From Syngnathus acus (lineage: Eukaryota > Chordata > Actinopteri > Syngnathiformes > Syngnathidae): DNA of 64,000 bases. The translations under genes were made by a program, and so were the position numbers. Every line of letters begins with the position of its first letter. The first letter of the stretch is position 1. The notes below the pieces were generated by a model that had not been told where the DNA came from, searched no databases, and was given only the letters and a program-made list of their open reading frames with translations. Of the stretch, positions 21,706 through 46,197 are shown piece after piece. The stretch is from contig NC_051106.1 in NCBI RefSeq assembly GCF_901709675.1, positions 2,180,001 to 2,244,000 on the forward strand, given 5' to 3'.

Positions 21706-22372
21706 GCACATTGCGGACTGTTAACAAAAAAATTAGCTCGACAGCTCAGCAGCGTTAATTCGGAATAATGACACTTTAGTCGCTGCTGAGAAAAAAAAAT
21801 CTTAAAAATGTCTGCATTTTCTTTGTTGTATTGATGTTGTAATTTGGATGGTTAATGCTGCTAAACAATACTGTGTATGTCGTGCAAAATAAAGTCCGAA
21901 TTTGTTTGGCTCCCTTGGTCCGAACATATCGAACCACACATTTTGATTGATTTTCTTGGTTCAACTTTTTAAAATTAATTTTAAAAAAAAAAAAGAAAGT
22001 AATCCTTTTGGTTATTCACCACCAGATGTCACCATTACCTACTGCCCGAAGTCAGGTTAAAAAAAAATAAAAAATCCGCATTAATCTGCTGAATGCTATG
22101 ATAGCTTTCTGTTTGCACCGTATTTGGAACATGTTGAAGATAATAAATTTGAAATGAGTGAATATTTGCAAAATATCAATACATTTTGCAGTTTTAACTT
22201 ATTAAATCTTGTCTTTGTGGTATAGTTAATAGAATGCAGGTTGAAAGGGGAAAAAAAATCATTGCATTTGGTTTTTATTTCATTGGGATTAGAGTTTGTA
22301 AAACAAAACGGAACAAGAGTACATAGTAACTGGACATATGTCATTTCCTGGAAGAAGAAAAAAGTGTTCTAG
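21706..22372. other. Intergenic sequence before tdh
   Basis: The sequence is AT-rich and noncoding. TTTATT at 22274-22279 is a minus-strand AATAAA and is the likely poly(A) signal of tdh, about 95 bp past its stop codon. Nothing else is supportable here. Confidence 0.5.
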
Positions 22373-24755
<2,383 letters not shown>

Positions 24756-26175
24756 CACACCAGATTGTCCAGTAGTAGTCTTGACAAAATTTGGTCAAAT
24801 TCAACCCCTAGCATGCTGCAGAGTCTGGAACGTGTAGGTCTTATTTGAAAAGAATACTCTTTTGATACATTTGAATCATCACACAAACCGACCTAAAACA
24901 TTTGCCTTAAAAAAAAAAAAAATCCCAGATGAAGATGATGATTCTCAATGCAAGCGATGCAAAGATTAGTCCATTGGACGAGTTCCCTCAATTTTCCATG
25001 TCAGTTGTAGAAAATCATGGAGGCTTTGTGGTTCTTGTCTACATGTTACAGTCTCGTGCACTTATGCATAATGCTGACATGCTGTGCAAAGGGATTTGCA
25101 TTGTGAAGAGCATTTAGCTGAGCTTAACAAGACTGGTGGGTATGTCCACGATTCAGCCTTTGACTGATAACGTACTGTGTATTCAACAGCATGGGAGTTG
25201 TTTGCAAGGGTAGGAAACTATACAATTGGTAAGAATAGTAAACATGTAGTACAACAGTATATTTGTGTGCCTCATGCCATTTAAAATTGCTCATTTTGAT
25301 TTTACAAGGTTAAGAACTGGCACGTTTTGTGCTTTTTGAGTGCATAGTGGTTTTATTATATTAGATATTATAACATCGAATCCAAGGTCCACAATTCGTT
25401 CTTAAACTATCCTTTACAAAACCCATTTGCACTATACACCAGGGGTGTCAATCTCATTTTTTTCGCGGGCCGCATTGTACTCATAGCTTCTTTCGGAGGG
25501 CCATTATGACTGTCAACACAAATAAATGTATGAGCACCTCATTATATACAGTAATAGCTACAAAACAAACTGACAAATAACTCGTTTTCAAATCAGACGA
25601 GTAAAAACTGGTCAAATATTTAATAAAAAAAAAGATATTATTAAAAGTGAAGACAATTTGCAATTCTAGTAATGACACGAATTTGATGCACAATTTGTCT
25701 TCGCGGGCCACATAAAATGATGTGGTGGGCTGTATTTGGCCCCCAGGCCTTGAGTTTGACACCTGTGCTTTACACATTTAAACGTTGTACAATACAATGT
25801 ACCTTACCGAGGTGAAACTCTAAAATGTACAAATTCCATACCCCTGACACTTGTCCTTACCAGCTTAAAAACATACCTGTACATTTTAGAGCTAGAAAAT
25901 AGTCTAAAACTTTTTAGCCCCATCTCAGTGTGGATAGAAATTGTGATATTGGCGCAAACTGTCTTCAAATTTGGATTGTGAAGTAACAGCACTTATGAAC
26001 TCTCATGAACTAAATCTTAAGCTTTGGTTTCATTGTATACAAAAATCACTTCATATATTTTAAACCAATTAGAAAATACAATACAGTCAGTGGAAAAGAG
26101 TAACAATGTAAAATTCCTACTGGAAGACAATTAAATCATGCTTTTCCTAATCAATTCTTCATTGACGAATGATCA
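24756..26175. other. tdh-mtmr9 intergenic sequence
   Basis: It should contain the tdh promoter and 5' UTR and the mtmr9 3' UTR. Apart from the hAT-type MITE at 25440-25767, I see no exon, RNA gene or clear regulatory motif. It was searched specifically for a further mtmr9 C-terminal exon on the minus strand, and none was found. Confidence 0.5.
25440..25767. mobile_element. hAT-type MITE (CAGGGGTGTCAA... family)
   Basis: The left end CAGGGGTGTCAATCTCA and right end TGAGTTTGACACCTGTG are inverted repeats. Flanks CTATACAC (25432-25439) and CTTTACAC (25768-25775) match at 7 of 8 bases, consistent with an aged 8-bp hAT target duplication. GCGGGCCGCATT and its inverse GCGGGCCACAT are subterminal. 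There is no coding capacity. Confidence 0.8.
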
Positions 26176-29100
26176 TCAGCTGAGTGGCAACTTCTCCCAC
26201 TCAATAACCATGTTCCTTATTTCCTCCTGGACCAGTTCCAGGTGACGAGTCTGTTGGGTCCACCTCAGAAAATAGCCTGTAAAAAGACACACCCTGAAAA
26301 CTTGACACAGACAATTAGAATGGACTGTAGAATTAAATTTTTATCGATATTTTTAGCTGGATTCACTGGCGAGAAGGGGAGCTGTAGAGGCACTAAAATA
26401 TTTCCCAATCTTTACAGTATTTTTCCCCAGATTTCAACATCTCTCGTAGAGAACACATTGAATCTTTATGAGTTTTTTTTTAAAGAATTTCAGGGGTTTG
26501 TGAGACATCCTTGGCACCCCAACGAAAAAATCCCCGCTCCGCCAGTGCCTGGGCACAACATCTTTCTTGTCAAAGTTAAATGGAAAAATATTTTGCATTT
26601 TACTATCAACAGATGATCTGAATGCTACCTCTCCAATTTCATCACAGAAATGAATAGATCTTGAATCCACATGTTAACAAAGCTCACCCCTCCATAGCTG
26701 TAAAGATTGTGGGTGGACTGAGGGCCAAATAGCCAGTTCATTGGGCTCATATAGTGGGTTGGTGTACTGCTCGCTTTCCCGTGGCTTCAGCAGGGCCCGA
26801 AACAAACAATGAGTCTTGTCCTTCACTTGGAGAGCACAGCTAGGAAGGAAGGAAGGCCAATGTCAGGTTCTGCATATTAGTGAAAAATATTGAAGCCTGA
26901 CTGACCGTTCCATCTCGCTGTTACAGAGAAAGGTGCCATAGTCCGAGGCATAGGCTTCGGTAGCCAGCCTGAGGAGCAGTGCCTCCGAGAAGCCGAGCGC
27001 AAGGGGGAACTGGCAGCATAACTGCCACACACAGTCCAGCAGCAACAAGAACATTGGACATTCCTGCTGGAGACGAGCGTGAGAGAAGGCTGAGTGGGAA
27101 CATCGCTGCTGGAATGGGTGTCCAGCCTGTAGGATAGACATAAAAAAACATTACAAAGAGAAAAAATTGAATTCGCAACTACACATTAGGTCTTTACGAC
27201 CATTTAAAAAGTGAATTTTGATTTCACACACCTGTACAAACTCCCTCTCTAAAAGTCTCAGAAAGCCTTCCAGTGAACGACAACTTGGGTCCATAATGAG
27301 TTGTGCCAAAGTGCTAATAAGTAACGTGGCATCTGTCCCTTCAGAGCCGTGAACGAGAACTGAGTGACCATCTCTGGATAAAACAAAGAGAAACCATGCA
27401 TGTACAAATGATAATAACAATACAAGTCATTATTTACCACAAACTGTTCTTACCTCTCCACACATTCTGCCAGCAGGCCAGCAGTTGACAAAGCAGTTTG
27501 GACATGAGACATCCATTTGGAATTTTCTAGCTTACTGAGCCAGCGATCCATATTTGGGGACTTGTCACCATAGGCGTCCACCAGCTTGATTAGACTCTCC
27601 TGGAGGGTTTTACCCCTGTATAAAAATAATTATTATCTACTGCTGCATCGGAATTTTCAAACTTTTGACTCTGAGTATCAACGCTTTTGAGAACTGATAC
27701 AGTAGAATTAGTGTTGTACTATGTCGACCCATGTGCTGATGGTGATCTCAAAGTGATCTCCCTAGCCAACTTTACATGATAGTATGTTTGTAGTGCATCA
27801 AATCAAATTCTGCTTCCGCTATGTAAAAAACTGTTCTTTGCCGCTTTGATTGGAATCGAATCAACTTGACTGTGTTCACACTCACAATGGCGCAATACTC
27901 CCTTTTTTGAACTGTGTCAATTTGGGAGCACATAGTGTTATGTCCACACACCTTTCCATGTGTCTGTGTAGTCTCTTCCAGTTGCTGTAGAATGCTTTGG
28001 ACTCAAACCCGCCACCCATCATCCTTGCCTGCTGTGCTTGCTGTGCTGATCGTGTGTCGATAATATAACCTTTGTCTGAGTCCCCGATCACAGTCTGCAA
28101 GAGGAGCTCATCTTCCATGCAACGCTTCCGGTTGGCCCCCGTCAGCGGCTGACCGCTGCGCAAAATTACCTGAAAATAGGCTTTGTTTGCTTTTCAAAAC
28201 AATAAGGCTACTGTGAATAAAAGTTGGCGGGACCATGGCCTCACCATCCCATTCTTCCTGTGGTAGTAGCAGAGGACAGGGAAGCGTCCGCCCTGTCTGA
28301 ATTTGGCAACCTTTTTCAGTGCATCATCATTGATCGCCTTGGGGACAATGACAGCTGGAGGATAAGAGGGGCATACTGAGTAGTCTTGGTTCACAGTGCT
28401 CAGTCTCCACCTTTCATGCTGCAAACAAAGAAGGTGCCGTCAAAGCATGACAAAGCAAATAAATGACTGAAAACCATCCGTCCATCCATCCGTCCGTCCA
28501 ACTAAACCATCCGTCCGTCCGTCCGTCCATCCATCCATCAGTCCGTCTGTCCGTCCATCCATCCATCCATCCATCCATCCATCCATCCATCCATCCATCC
28601 ATCCATCCATCCATCCATCCATCCATCCATCCATCCATCCATCCATCCATCCATCAGTCCGTCTGTCCGTCCATCCGTCCATCCATCCATCCATCCATCC
28701 ATCCATCCATCCATCCATCCATCCATCCATCCATCCATCCATCCATCCATCCAGAACATTTCTCAGCATTCACAAAAGAGTTCTGAGGGAAGCCCCTCAC
28801 ATATCAAGGTGTTTCTCTATTGTTTATCCCTCTATTTTCTAAACTCCTTATCTTCATTAGTGTCAGTCACAGGTAAATTGGAACTTATCCCAACTGACTT
28901 TTGAGTGAGATGCAAGTCTCTTTATTGTTCTTTAGACAAGCGCCTCATGAGAAATGGTATTCTTTAGCAGGAAAGAGGAAATTCTCCGCATAGCTAACTT
29001 AAACTTTGGTGCCGAGGCTAATCACTGTCACAAATGTTATATTGCTGCTGCAAGATAAAGTTGTAAACTTTGGAATAGGGGATGTCCTAATTCCTGACCC

Positions 29101-30201
29101 CCACTACCTTCTGTTTCCCTGGCATTTTCCTGTCATGTGATTGTTGGCTCATTGTTAGGAAAATGGTGCCAGGAGACATAATGTGCTGTATTTACAATCT
29201 TACAAGTTCCTCCATTTCAGTGTAATGCCTTTCAGGGGTAGAGAGGCCCCAATGGTCCTGGAGGCTGGCATTGGAGGGTCGGTAAAAGAAAGGATACATC
29301 TCTGCCACACAATTCAAACTGGACAGCGTCTGGAGAAAACAACAATTAATGCTGTGAATGTGTAAAAGAAACTTCCAGCTTTTGGTTACCTAATACCAAT
29401 GATTTCATGCACCTCAATAGATTGCGCAATGTTAAGACATTGCGCCATGCCTGGGATGTCAAGCTGGAGCACACGCAGATCTTTACACTTGATGATGATG
29501 GTCCCGGAGGATTCTGTAGTTCTACATACAAACGCAGAGCAAAATAGCCTCTGTGACTACTTCCCCCTTTAGATGTGTCATGTTTTGACTCTAGCTGTGC
29601 AGAAAATTAGACTTGCACAACTTTGTTACATGGGGCTTCCGCTTGCTGTAAAAAAAAGTTTTATAGCTGCAGCAGACAAGTAGAAGCTGTTAGTAATAGC
29701 AAGCCACACACGCGACAGCGAGGAAGAGCTTTAGTAATGTAGCATATTTCCTGTGGTCTGTATAGGTGCAACAAACTGCTGACACATTGCAACACAAGTG
29801 AGCCTCCAACCTGTTGCTGCTGCCGGCATTAGGAAAGAGGCCGAAGTAGTTCAAAAGGTTTTCCACACTGCATTTGAGGAATTAAGGTGTTAGATATTGG
29901 ACAACCTATGTGTAAATTAGAGAACGATTCAATCAGAGCTAGAAATATCATGCTGTTTGATCATCTCAATGTTAAGAAGGAAAAAGGTTATTAGAATATG
30001 ATGCTTCTTTGCTCACCTTTTCTCAACAGCATCAATGTTTCTGAGGAGCAACAGAACTTGCCGACAGCTTTTCTCCTCCCTGTCCGAGAAGAGCAAGTGG
30101 TGGCCGGTGATGCACAAGGTGCCCTTGCTGGGAGGGTGCAGAGGCTGCTGGAGCACAACATCTTCTACATTGGCGGTCTTAATGTGCTCAGAAAACTCCA
30201 T
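26176..30201 (-). CDS. mtmr9: Myotubularin-related protein 9 (catalytically inactive), 10 coding exons
   Basis: Exons on the minus strand: 30201-30017, 29521-29413, 29329-29204, 28418-28245, 28169-27952, 27615-27454, 27373-27232, 27126-26906, 26839-26688, 26276-26176. They sum to 1590 nt, giving 529 aa; human MTMR9 is 549 aa. The start [17 protein letters not shown] and the PH-GRAM domain ([33 protein letters not shown]) are typical. The phosphatase-like region has [27 protein letters not shown] and [10 protein letters not shown]. The P-loop reads [11 protein letters not shown]: the active-site Cys is Gly334 and the Arg is Ala340, so it is a pseudophosphatase, as expected. MTMR9 binds MTMR6/7/8 and stimulates their 3-phosphatase activity. 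The protein ends [16 protein letters not shown], about 20 residues before the human end, losing most of the C-terminal coiled coil. Exon 2 uses the acceptor at 29522 rather than a nearby CAG, because only that keeps the frame. Confidence 0.93.
28474..28753. repeat. Long (ATCC)n tetranucleotide array in mtmr9 intron 3
   Basis: About 280 bp of CCAT/CCGT/CAGT tetramers include two long pure ATCC runs separated by a variant block (CAGTCCGTCTGTCCGTCC), which itself occurs twice. On the gene strand it is (GGAT)n and lies only about 55 bp upstream of the exon 4 acceptor, where the branch point is expected. Confidence 0.97.
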
Positions 30202-31299
30202 TCAACTCAAATCAAACACCAGCAAACTTTGAGGGCATATAAAGTAGCTCGACTTAAAATCACTTCCCTGCCTGCACTAAAATGAAAGAAAACTACAGTG
30301 CACTACTACAGCTCCTCCTCTTGTTCCTCCTCCTTCTTCTCCTCCCCTTGTCACGATAAGAACATAAATAGAAGTGGTTCTCCCATCTCCTCTTTGAGCA
30401 TAGGCCCGAACATGCATGCATATTCCTAACATTGTTGCAAGCTGTTGCACGATTGAGGAAGCAAAAATTATGAGTGCATTTCCACTTTGTCTCTCAGTTT
30501 CTTTCTTACTTAATCTTACAGCTGTGTAGATAATTTGCAGATAAAAAGCACATAAAAAAAACTTCTTAAAAAAGCTAAATGGAAATGTGGCTAGTTGTTA
30601 TGCACAGTGTTCAACAATGCCTCGGTTCTTATTTTTAAACTGTCACTAAAAGGAGACGTTTAAGGAAATATTTAAACGCGCGTGCACACACATGCGCGCG
30701 CAGGTTTGACTCTCAAAATACACTTGCAATACGTAGAACAATCCGCTAGATGTCGACAAAGTGCGACATTTAATTGAAAGAGTAAAGGAACGTACACTTG
30801 AACGTACTTATATCCCCTTGCTAATAAAAGAAAAACGAACAATGACCTTTAAAATAACTTAACAAAACAATTCTTAAAATTGTATCAACTTTTTCCAAAT
30901 CAAAATCAGATTTTATTTATTTTTGTGATCCGACAGAATTGTCCCTAAAAACAAGCTAATGAAAATGGCACTGTCAACAAATATGGTATCATCACTGAAT
31001 GGAAAATTCTGAAATGCACAAGTCATAATTCTACTGGGACAATATTGTCGATTGTGGCTTTTTCATTACACGTACAAAAAACAACAACAGGCCAAATCCG
31101 TGCTACTAAAAATATAAAAATATGAATGGCTAAAAAAAATATCAAACTATTCAGAGAAGTCACGACATAAACACAATACGTGTGATAGGAGCTAAAACTT
31201 CAAGTTGTTAAGTTGTGTACTTTTCTTGCGAGTGAATCAACGAGATGCCAAAATACCTGTTGAGACATGCTAAAGACTCAACCTGGCCATTTAGATTTT

Positions 31300-31386
<87 letters not shown>

Positions 31387-31624
31387 CAGAGGGATACTAG
31401 CAAATTTGTCTACGTATGTAAACAAAATATATTCATATTTTCCTGCTCATTATGGAAACTGGTTGCGAAGAGTTTGAGTTACGTCACATTAACAATGACG
31501 AGGGACTTCCAAGTGGCACTTGTTTCCTCCGCAGCGTTTCGTTTGAGACGGCCAATCAAATCTATCAGCGGTTTACCGTTGCATTTTAACTAATTATGTT
31601 TGCCTTTGCTATCGGGCAGGCGCC
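30202..31624. promoter_or_regulatory. Head-to-head mtmr9 / fam167b intergenic region
   Basis: The two genes diverge across 1.4 kb, so both promoters must lie here or in unseen upstream exons. No CpG island or TATA box stands out. The sequence is AT-rich with a (CTTT)n array at 31297-31386. CAG|GCGCC just before the fam167b ATG resembles a 3' splice site, so fam167b may have an upstream noncoding exon. Confidence 0.3.
31297..31386. repeat. (CTTT)n microsatellite upstream of fam167b
   Basis: About 22 perfect CTTT units form a homopyrimidine/homopurine tract 240 bp upstream of the fam167b start codon. Such tracts can adopt H-DNA, but no function can be shown from sequence. Confidence 0.97.
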
Positions 31625-33314
<1,690 letters not shown>

Positions 33315-36300
33315 AGCTTCATCCCTTCCTCCTGATGAGTATTAAGTTCGAATTGACTTTCACCAAACAATGAGTCCTATTTACTTTTTGGGAGCTCCGA
33401 AGTGTCAATAAAAGGAAGCTATTTACTTTGTGCTTAGCAGTGTGTCATGTGGATGACATTTTATTAGGTACATCGACACAATCTAATGAAATAAAATGAT
33501 CCCTTTTCAAAAATGATAATGATTAGTTTTGTTTGGCACTTTTCTGTACAATCATTTTGATTAGCAATGGCAAACCTAATTCGATTTCACAATGAAAAGG
33601 CTCTTATTTTTGGTTTTCTTAAATTTTATCATAGGTTTCTGGGGGAAAAAAAATCAAAATTAATTTTTAACTAAAATCGTTCACAATTGTAGAATAATAT
33701 AAATTTGTTTCACTTAATAAATGTGTGTTTTTAAAAAAAACACATTTATGAATGTGTATTTTTTTCAAGTACAAAACTAACATGATTTATGAACGAGGGG
33801 CACGCTTTTAATACTTTTATGAACACATGGGCATTTTAGTCATGTGGTCCAACACTGGCACTTTGACATTGTTTCTTCATAACCCTAAATATCTCGATGA
33901 TCTCATCACAGAGATACTGTTTTACATTATAATGTTCAAAAATGAGCAAACTTGCCCTATTACCTTACAACATTCAAATGACTTGCCTGACTATATAATA
34001 CAATATAGATAATATTGTAATGTAATTTACTGTATCTACAAAATGTATAATTGTCATTGCAACTTAATATTAAAAGAAACCTCTGCTACCTCTGCCACCT
34101 ACCTCTTTTGAATATTTACAATGAATACAATGTGGGCTATGACAATACCTGAATGTTAAAAAAACCCAGTAGATAATTAGAAACATTGGCACAGAATTGA
34201 TAAGAGAAACATTTGAATATGGCCAGGTCCAGAAAGTAAAATCCCTGCCACAGTTGAGCTAAGCCGCAAGTGGTGCTTCTTCTCAACCAGCAAGTGAACA
34301 AGCTCGTTTCCACAACAGCAAGGCAAATGAGATAGTTTGATGTTCAAAATGATTGAGTCACATCATAATAAAAGCAAGCAAGAAAAAAAAAATCAAGTGA
34401 GTCATGTGGTTAGCATGTCTGCATCACAGTCAGAATGTGCTCAGACCTTTCTGTGTGGAGTTTTTCTCTTTTCGCCCATTCCCAAAACTTGCACAACAGG
34501 TTAATTGAGGCCTCTACATTGGTGTGAATGTGTGTATTGCTGTATGTGGAAGCTGTTGAAAAGGGAAGATCTGCTCTATATTTTTACCAATTTTTCACTT
34601 TTTGTCCCATCTCACATCCATTCTTCCTTTAAGATGTCACCCTTATATGAAGGCTCCCCAAGGAGGAAGAGGAGCCCCATACATATTGTTGGACACAATT
34701 AGTCAAACAAGAAATTAACATTAGTCAAACATCAAAATCGGGAGGTTCAAATTTCAGCACTTTAGAGTTTGCACGTTTCCTTTTCTCACCCTAACCTTGC
34801 AGGTTGACCGCTAATGGTCCATAAGTGTGAATGTGAGTGGCTGGCAAATAGTCTACAATCACACAAGTAACTAAATATACCTTGTCAGAGCTTCAGGGTG
34901 AAAAATAACACAACAGGACTAGCACAAGGAACAGATGACCTCACCTCCACTTTGAGAATGAATAAATGGAAAATGCATTGCTGAACAATGTTGTACCTTG
35001 ACACCTTATTTGTCAGTGAGTGCTTTTACACTAAAGTGCTGCAGACTTATATTTCTCTTGCCACTCTGATATGCCCTGCAGATAGTTTCCCTTGACCTAT
35101 TCCCCAGATCTCTCCATTGTTATTCTCAAAGCAGAGGTTGACACTTGAGTGGAAATAAAGCACATGTCATAGATAAACCTATCAGTATACTTCATTTAAT
35201 CAGGAGGCACATTTAAACCTGCAATGTGGTAAGGCTGCCTGAAAGGATTTCAGAGAAAGTATCACACGAATGCACCTGCTTCGTAAACGTGGGCGGTGGA
35301 AGTCGGAAAACATGATGACAGTGTCGCTTTTTGAATATGAGAAAGTTCACATCACAATGAAAAGTGAGAGATGGCTGTTGTTGTAGAGAAAACAGCAATA
35401 CCCTTGTAGTAGGATATTCTTTCACATTCTGTGCCAGATTCCGCAGGTTTCTCTTTCGTCTCATATACTCAATGGACACTTCATTAGGTACACTTGCACA
35501 GTCATCCCATCCAGTTCAAACGACATTAAAAAGATTTTTTTAAATAAATATTAAATGTGTGTGTGCGTGTTTGTTTTCTATATATAGATAAATTGTAAAA
35601 CTAAGTTCTAGCTGTGTCAAAATGCTAAAAAAAGAAAGAAAAAGCAACTAGCGTGCAAAGTAGTCCTTAAAGCATCCGCGCATGCACATGCACGTGAACA
35701 CTTCCTGCCAGTGTATGCTGTGCTGCTGCAGCTTCTCACCACAAAATGGAGGTGTGGCGCACAGCAGCAGACTCGGTGGAACAGTACAACATGAGAAAAA
35801 CTTTTCTTTCTTTTCAGTTAGTAATTAACATTTTATCAAGGGAAGTTATACAGTAAAAATAAAGAAATAAACAAACATGAATACGTCTCTCCTTATTTGT
35901 TACCACACTGTATGTATTTTTTTATGATTCATGATGACCTTTACTAAAGCAAAGTGACCAAGGACATGAATTATTTTAATATATTCTGTTTGTATGGATA
36001 TCACCAAATATGCTTGTTGACTATGAAATTCATAGAACTGAAAAACAAATGAAATTGAAAGTAAAAAGAATAAAAAAAAACAGGATACAGTTATAGGGGC
36101 AAATTTAGGATCTGGATGAAAAAAAAAAAAACTGACACATTGGCAGTACTTTCCAGTTCCTTGGGAAAAGTGCTACCATGGAGCCAAAACGCATTCACAC
36201 CCAACATCTGTTGAACGACTGCAGAGCAACCAATATCCGCTCAACGACAGGAAGCCCTCTTGCCACTCTGCTCCGATTCTTCACAGTGTGTGTGTGTGTG

Positions 36301-37423
36301 TGTGTATGTTTGTATGTATGTGTTTGTACAGACACACATAAGCACTGTCAGAGATATCAAACCAGACAGACAGATGATAAAATTGTCACAGCCACGCACT
36401 AGTGGTGAAAAGTAATTGCTAAATATTTTCAATTACCGATGGCGGAACCTGAACTTTGATGTGCGTGAAGACACATTTCCTATACAAAGGTGAGTATCAT
36501 ACTTGTAGATATACACGTAGACAACTAAGAGCGGTAAAGGCGGATCAACAAGCAAAAGTTATACTCTCACTGATAATCTTCGACAGGATGATGTTTTTAG
36601 TTTAGTCTACAACATGTTCTTCTGGTTTCATTATACATTTTATGAATCGTACTAAAGTTTGAATCCTAGAATATTCATACCTTTTGCTTAAATTCCAATT
36701 TTGCTTTCACGGCAGACAGACAGTTCTCAGAATTTTGTTGTAGTATTCATAGAAGTATTTCTTTCAGTTTTATGAAAAGAGACCAATTCTTCTTTGGTCA
36801 GTGACATCAGTCAAATTTAACATACAACTGCACATCATACATTATATTATTATAATAATGAGAATAAGCTGGGCTTATTTGGGAAGACCTTCAGCAAGAG
36901 ATCATAAGACGAGGACCCCTAAATAGAAAATGTTGAATTTGCCACCGAGAATAGAAAAATGCTCTCTACTGAGAGATAGTAGAGGGGGCGGAAAAGGTCT
37001 TGTGATTTATTCCTTGGGGTCCTCGTCCATGAATATTTCCCATGGCTGAGACTTTGGATAGGGACAAATGTTGCAGTCAGCTCACTGACCTGATTCTGGT
37101 CCAATGGGGACCAAGTGATCTTGAAACAACACAATGTAGCACCACATGCACTATATACATGCTGGTTTTTGTCAAAAGAAGTCTCAGTAGAAGTTTCTAG
37201 AGCTTGTAATTAGAACAGTAGGATTATTTAACAAACTAAGTCATTACAAAGCTTCAGTTTTCAAACATGCTGTAAGGCAGTTATGGACTTCTTAACATCA
37301 TTGTTGCACTTCCAGTTTTCCGAACAAATCTGATTGATGTATTCATTTAAGTACACTTGTTATTTCACCAGCCCCCAAAAAATGATCTATTAATTTAAAT
37401 AATCTAATTCATTTGCAGAAAAG
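33315..37423. other. fam167b-lck intergenic region with candidate lck leader exon
   Basis: It contains the fam167b 3' UTR with AATAAA at 33407-33412, a degenerate SINE at about 34395-34560, two ATTAGGTACA repeat fragments (33461-33497, 35473-35500) and a (TG)n tract at 36286-36328. A candidate noncoding lck exon ends at 36489: ACATTTCCT (ETS-like core on the opposite strand) then ATACAAAG|GTGAGT. That exon is inferred only from the donor and its position, about 930 bp before the coding exon. Nothing else is supportable. Confidence 0.35.
34395..34560 (+). repeat. Degenerate copy of the tRNA-headed SINE
   Basis: TGGTTAGCATGTCTGCATCACAG, CTGTGTGGAGTTTTT, CCCAAAACTTGCAC and TAATTGAGGC occur in the same order as in the copy at 62902-63254 and its relatives. 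The A/B-box region is eroded and the tail is missing. Confidence 0.55.
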
Positions 37424-45220
<7,797 letters not shown>

Positions 45221-46197
45221 CCTTGATTGCGCACGGTCACATTCCCACTGTATGGTCTATGTTGTCTGCCTCCTGTAATGCTTCCACTATATATCTTTCA
45301 TCACAGTTCTTAACGGAACATGTTACTGTTGTTTTCCTCGCGAGGTGCGTTACAATAATTGTCTTTTTTGTACAATAAATCATTGAATGATTTGAGTTGT
45401 TTAACTAGCATTTCATCTGCAATATGGGTAATATGGGTTAATTTACAGAATGACTCTTGGTAGCATCACACAAGCTCACAATACCAGAATCCACAAAACA
45501 GTAATGTGGTTTTAGTCTTTAAGAGTGAATGCATATCATTATAGTACTGTAGCAACTTTGGACAGTATGGAACATTTTATTTCAAATTGAATCCGAACAA
45601 GTCTCGAGTTTAACTTGCATTAAGCAGTAGGAACACTCTTATTATATGTTGTCTCTTTCTGTGTTTATTGAACTTTCCAATGATATCAGCCTTCTGAAAA
45701 TAGGATAAAGATTAAGAAAGTTATGAAAGGTTGGAACACTGATTCAACAAAAAAAGGTCACATCTAAAAGTCCCAGCAATTGGTGCATTTTCACCAGTTT
45801 TAATTAGTCAAAACTTATAAATTATACTTCTATGACTGAAATCATCTTTAAAATATCAGTAGTGTACTGATGATCCCATTTAAATGAATCTTTCTTTCCA
45901 TCTTCCAAATATTGATTAATCTTCAAACCTTGCTGGTTCAAAATTTACAATTGAAGAATATCAACGGTGACCTTGCATCTTCAGATTTTCTCAGCAGTTT
46001 ACATTAGGGGTGACTTTCTTGGTGCAAAAAGCAACGGCTGAGAAGAATATGTGAAAGAATGGAGAATTGGCGCCCCCTGTCGGGGGCATTAGCATTAACA
46101 TCCTATCCCTTTCAAAGCTTTTTCAAGTCGTCGGTCCTCCTCTTGTCGCCGTAGCCTCCCGCGGGTCAGCAGTTAAAGCGAACCAAAAAGGACTAAA
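45221..46197. other. lck 3' end and hdac1 promoter region
   Basis: The lck 3' UTR probably ends just after AATAAA at 45374-45379. The rest is AT-rich until about 46060, where GC content rises (GGCGCCCCCTGTCGGGGG) ahead of the hdac1 ATG. The last 140 bp probably hold the hdac1 TATA-less promoter and 5' UTR. No other gene is seen. Confidence 0.45.

Noticed and set aside
28414-28786. MDGWMDGW / HPSIHPSI repeat proteins on both strands
   Set aside because: They are translations of the (ATCC)n microsatellite within an mtmr9 intron, not genes.
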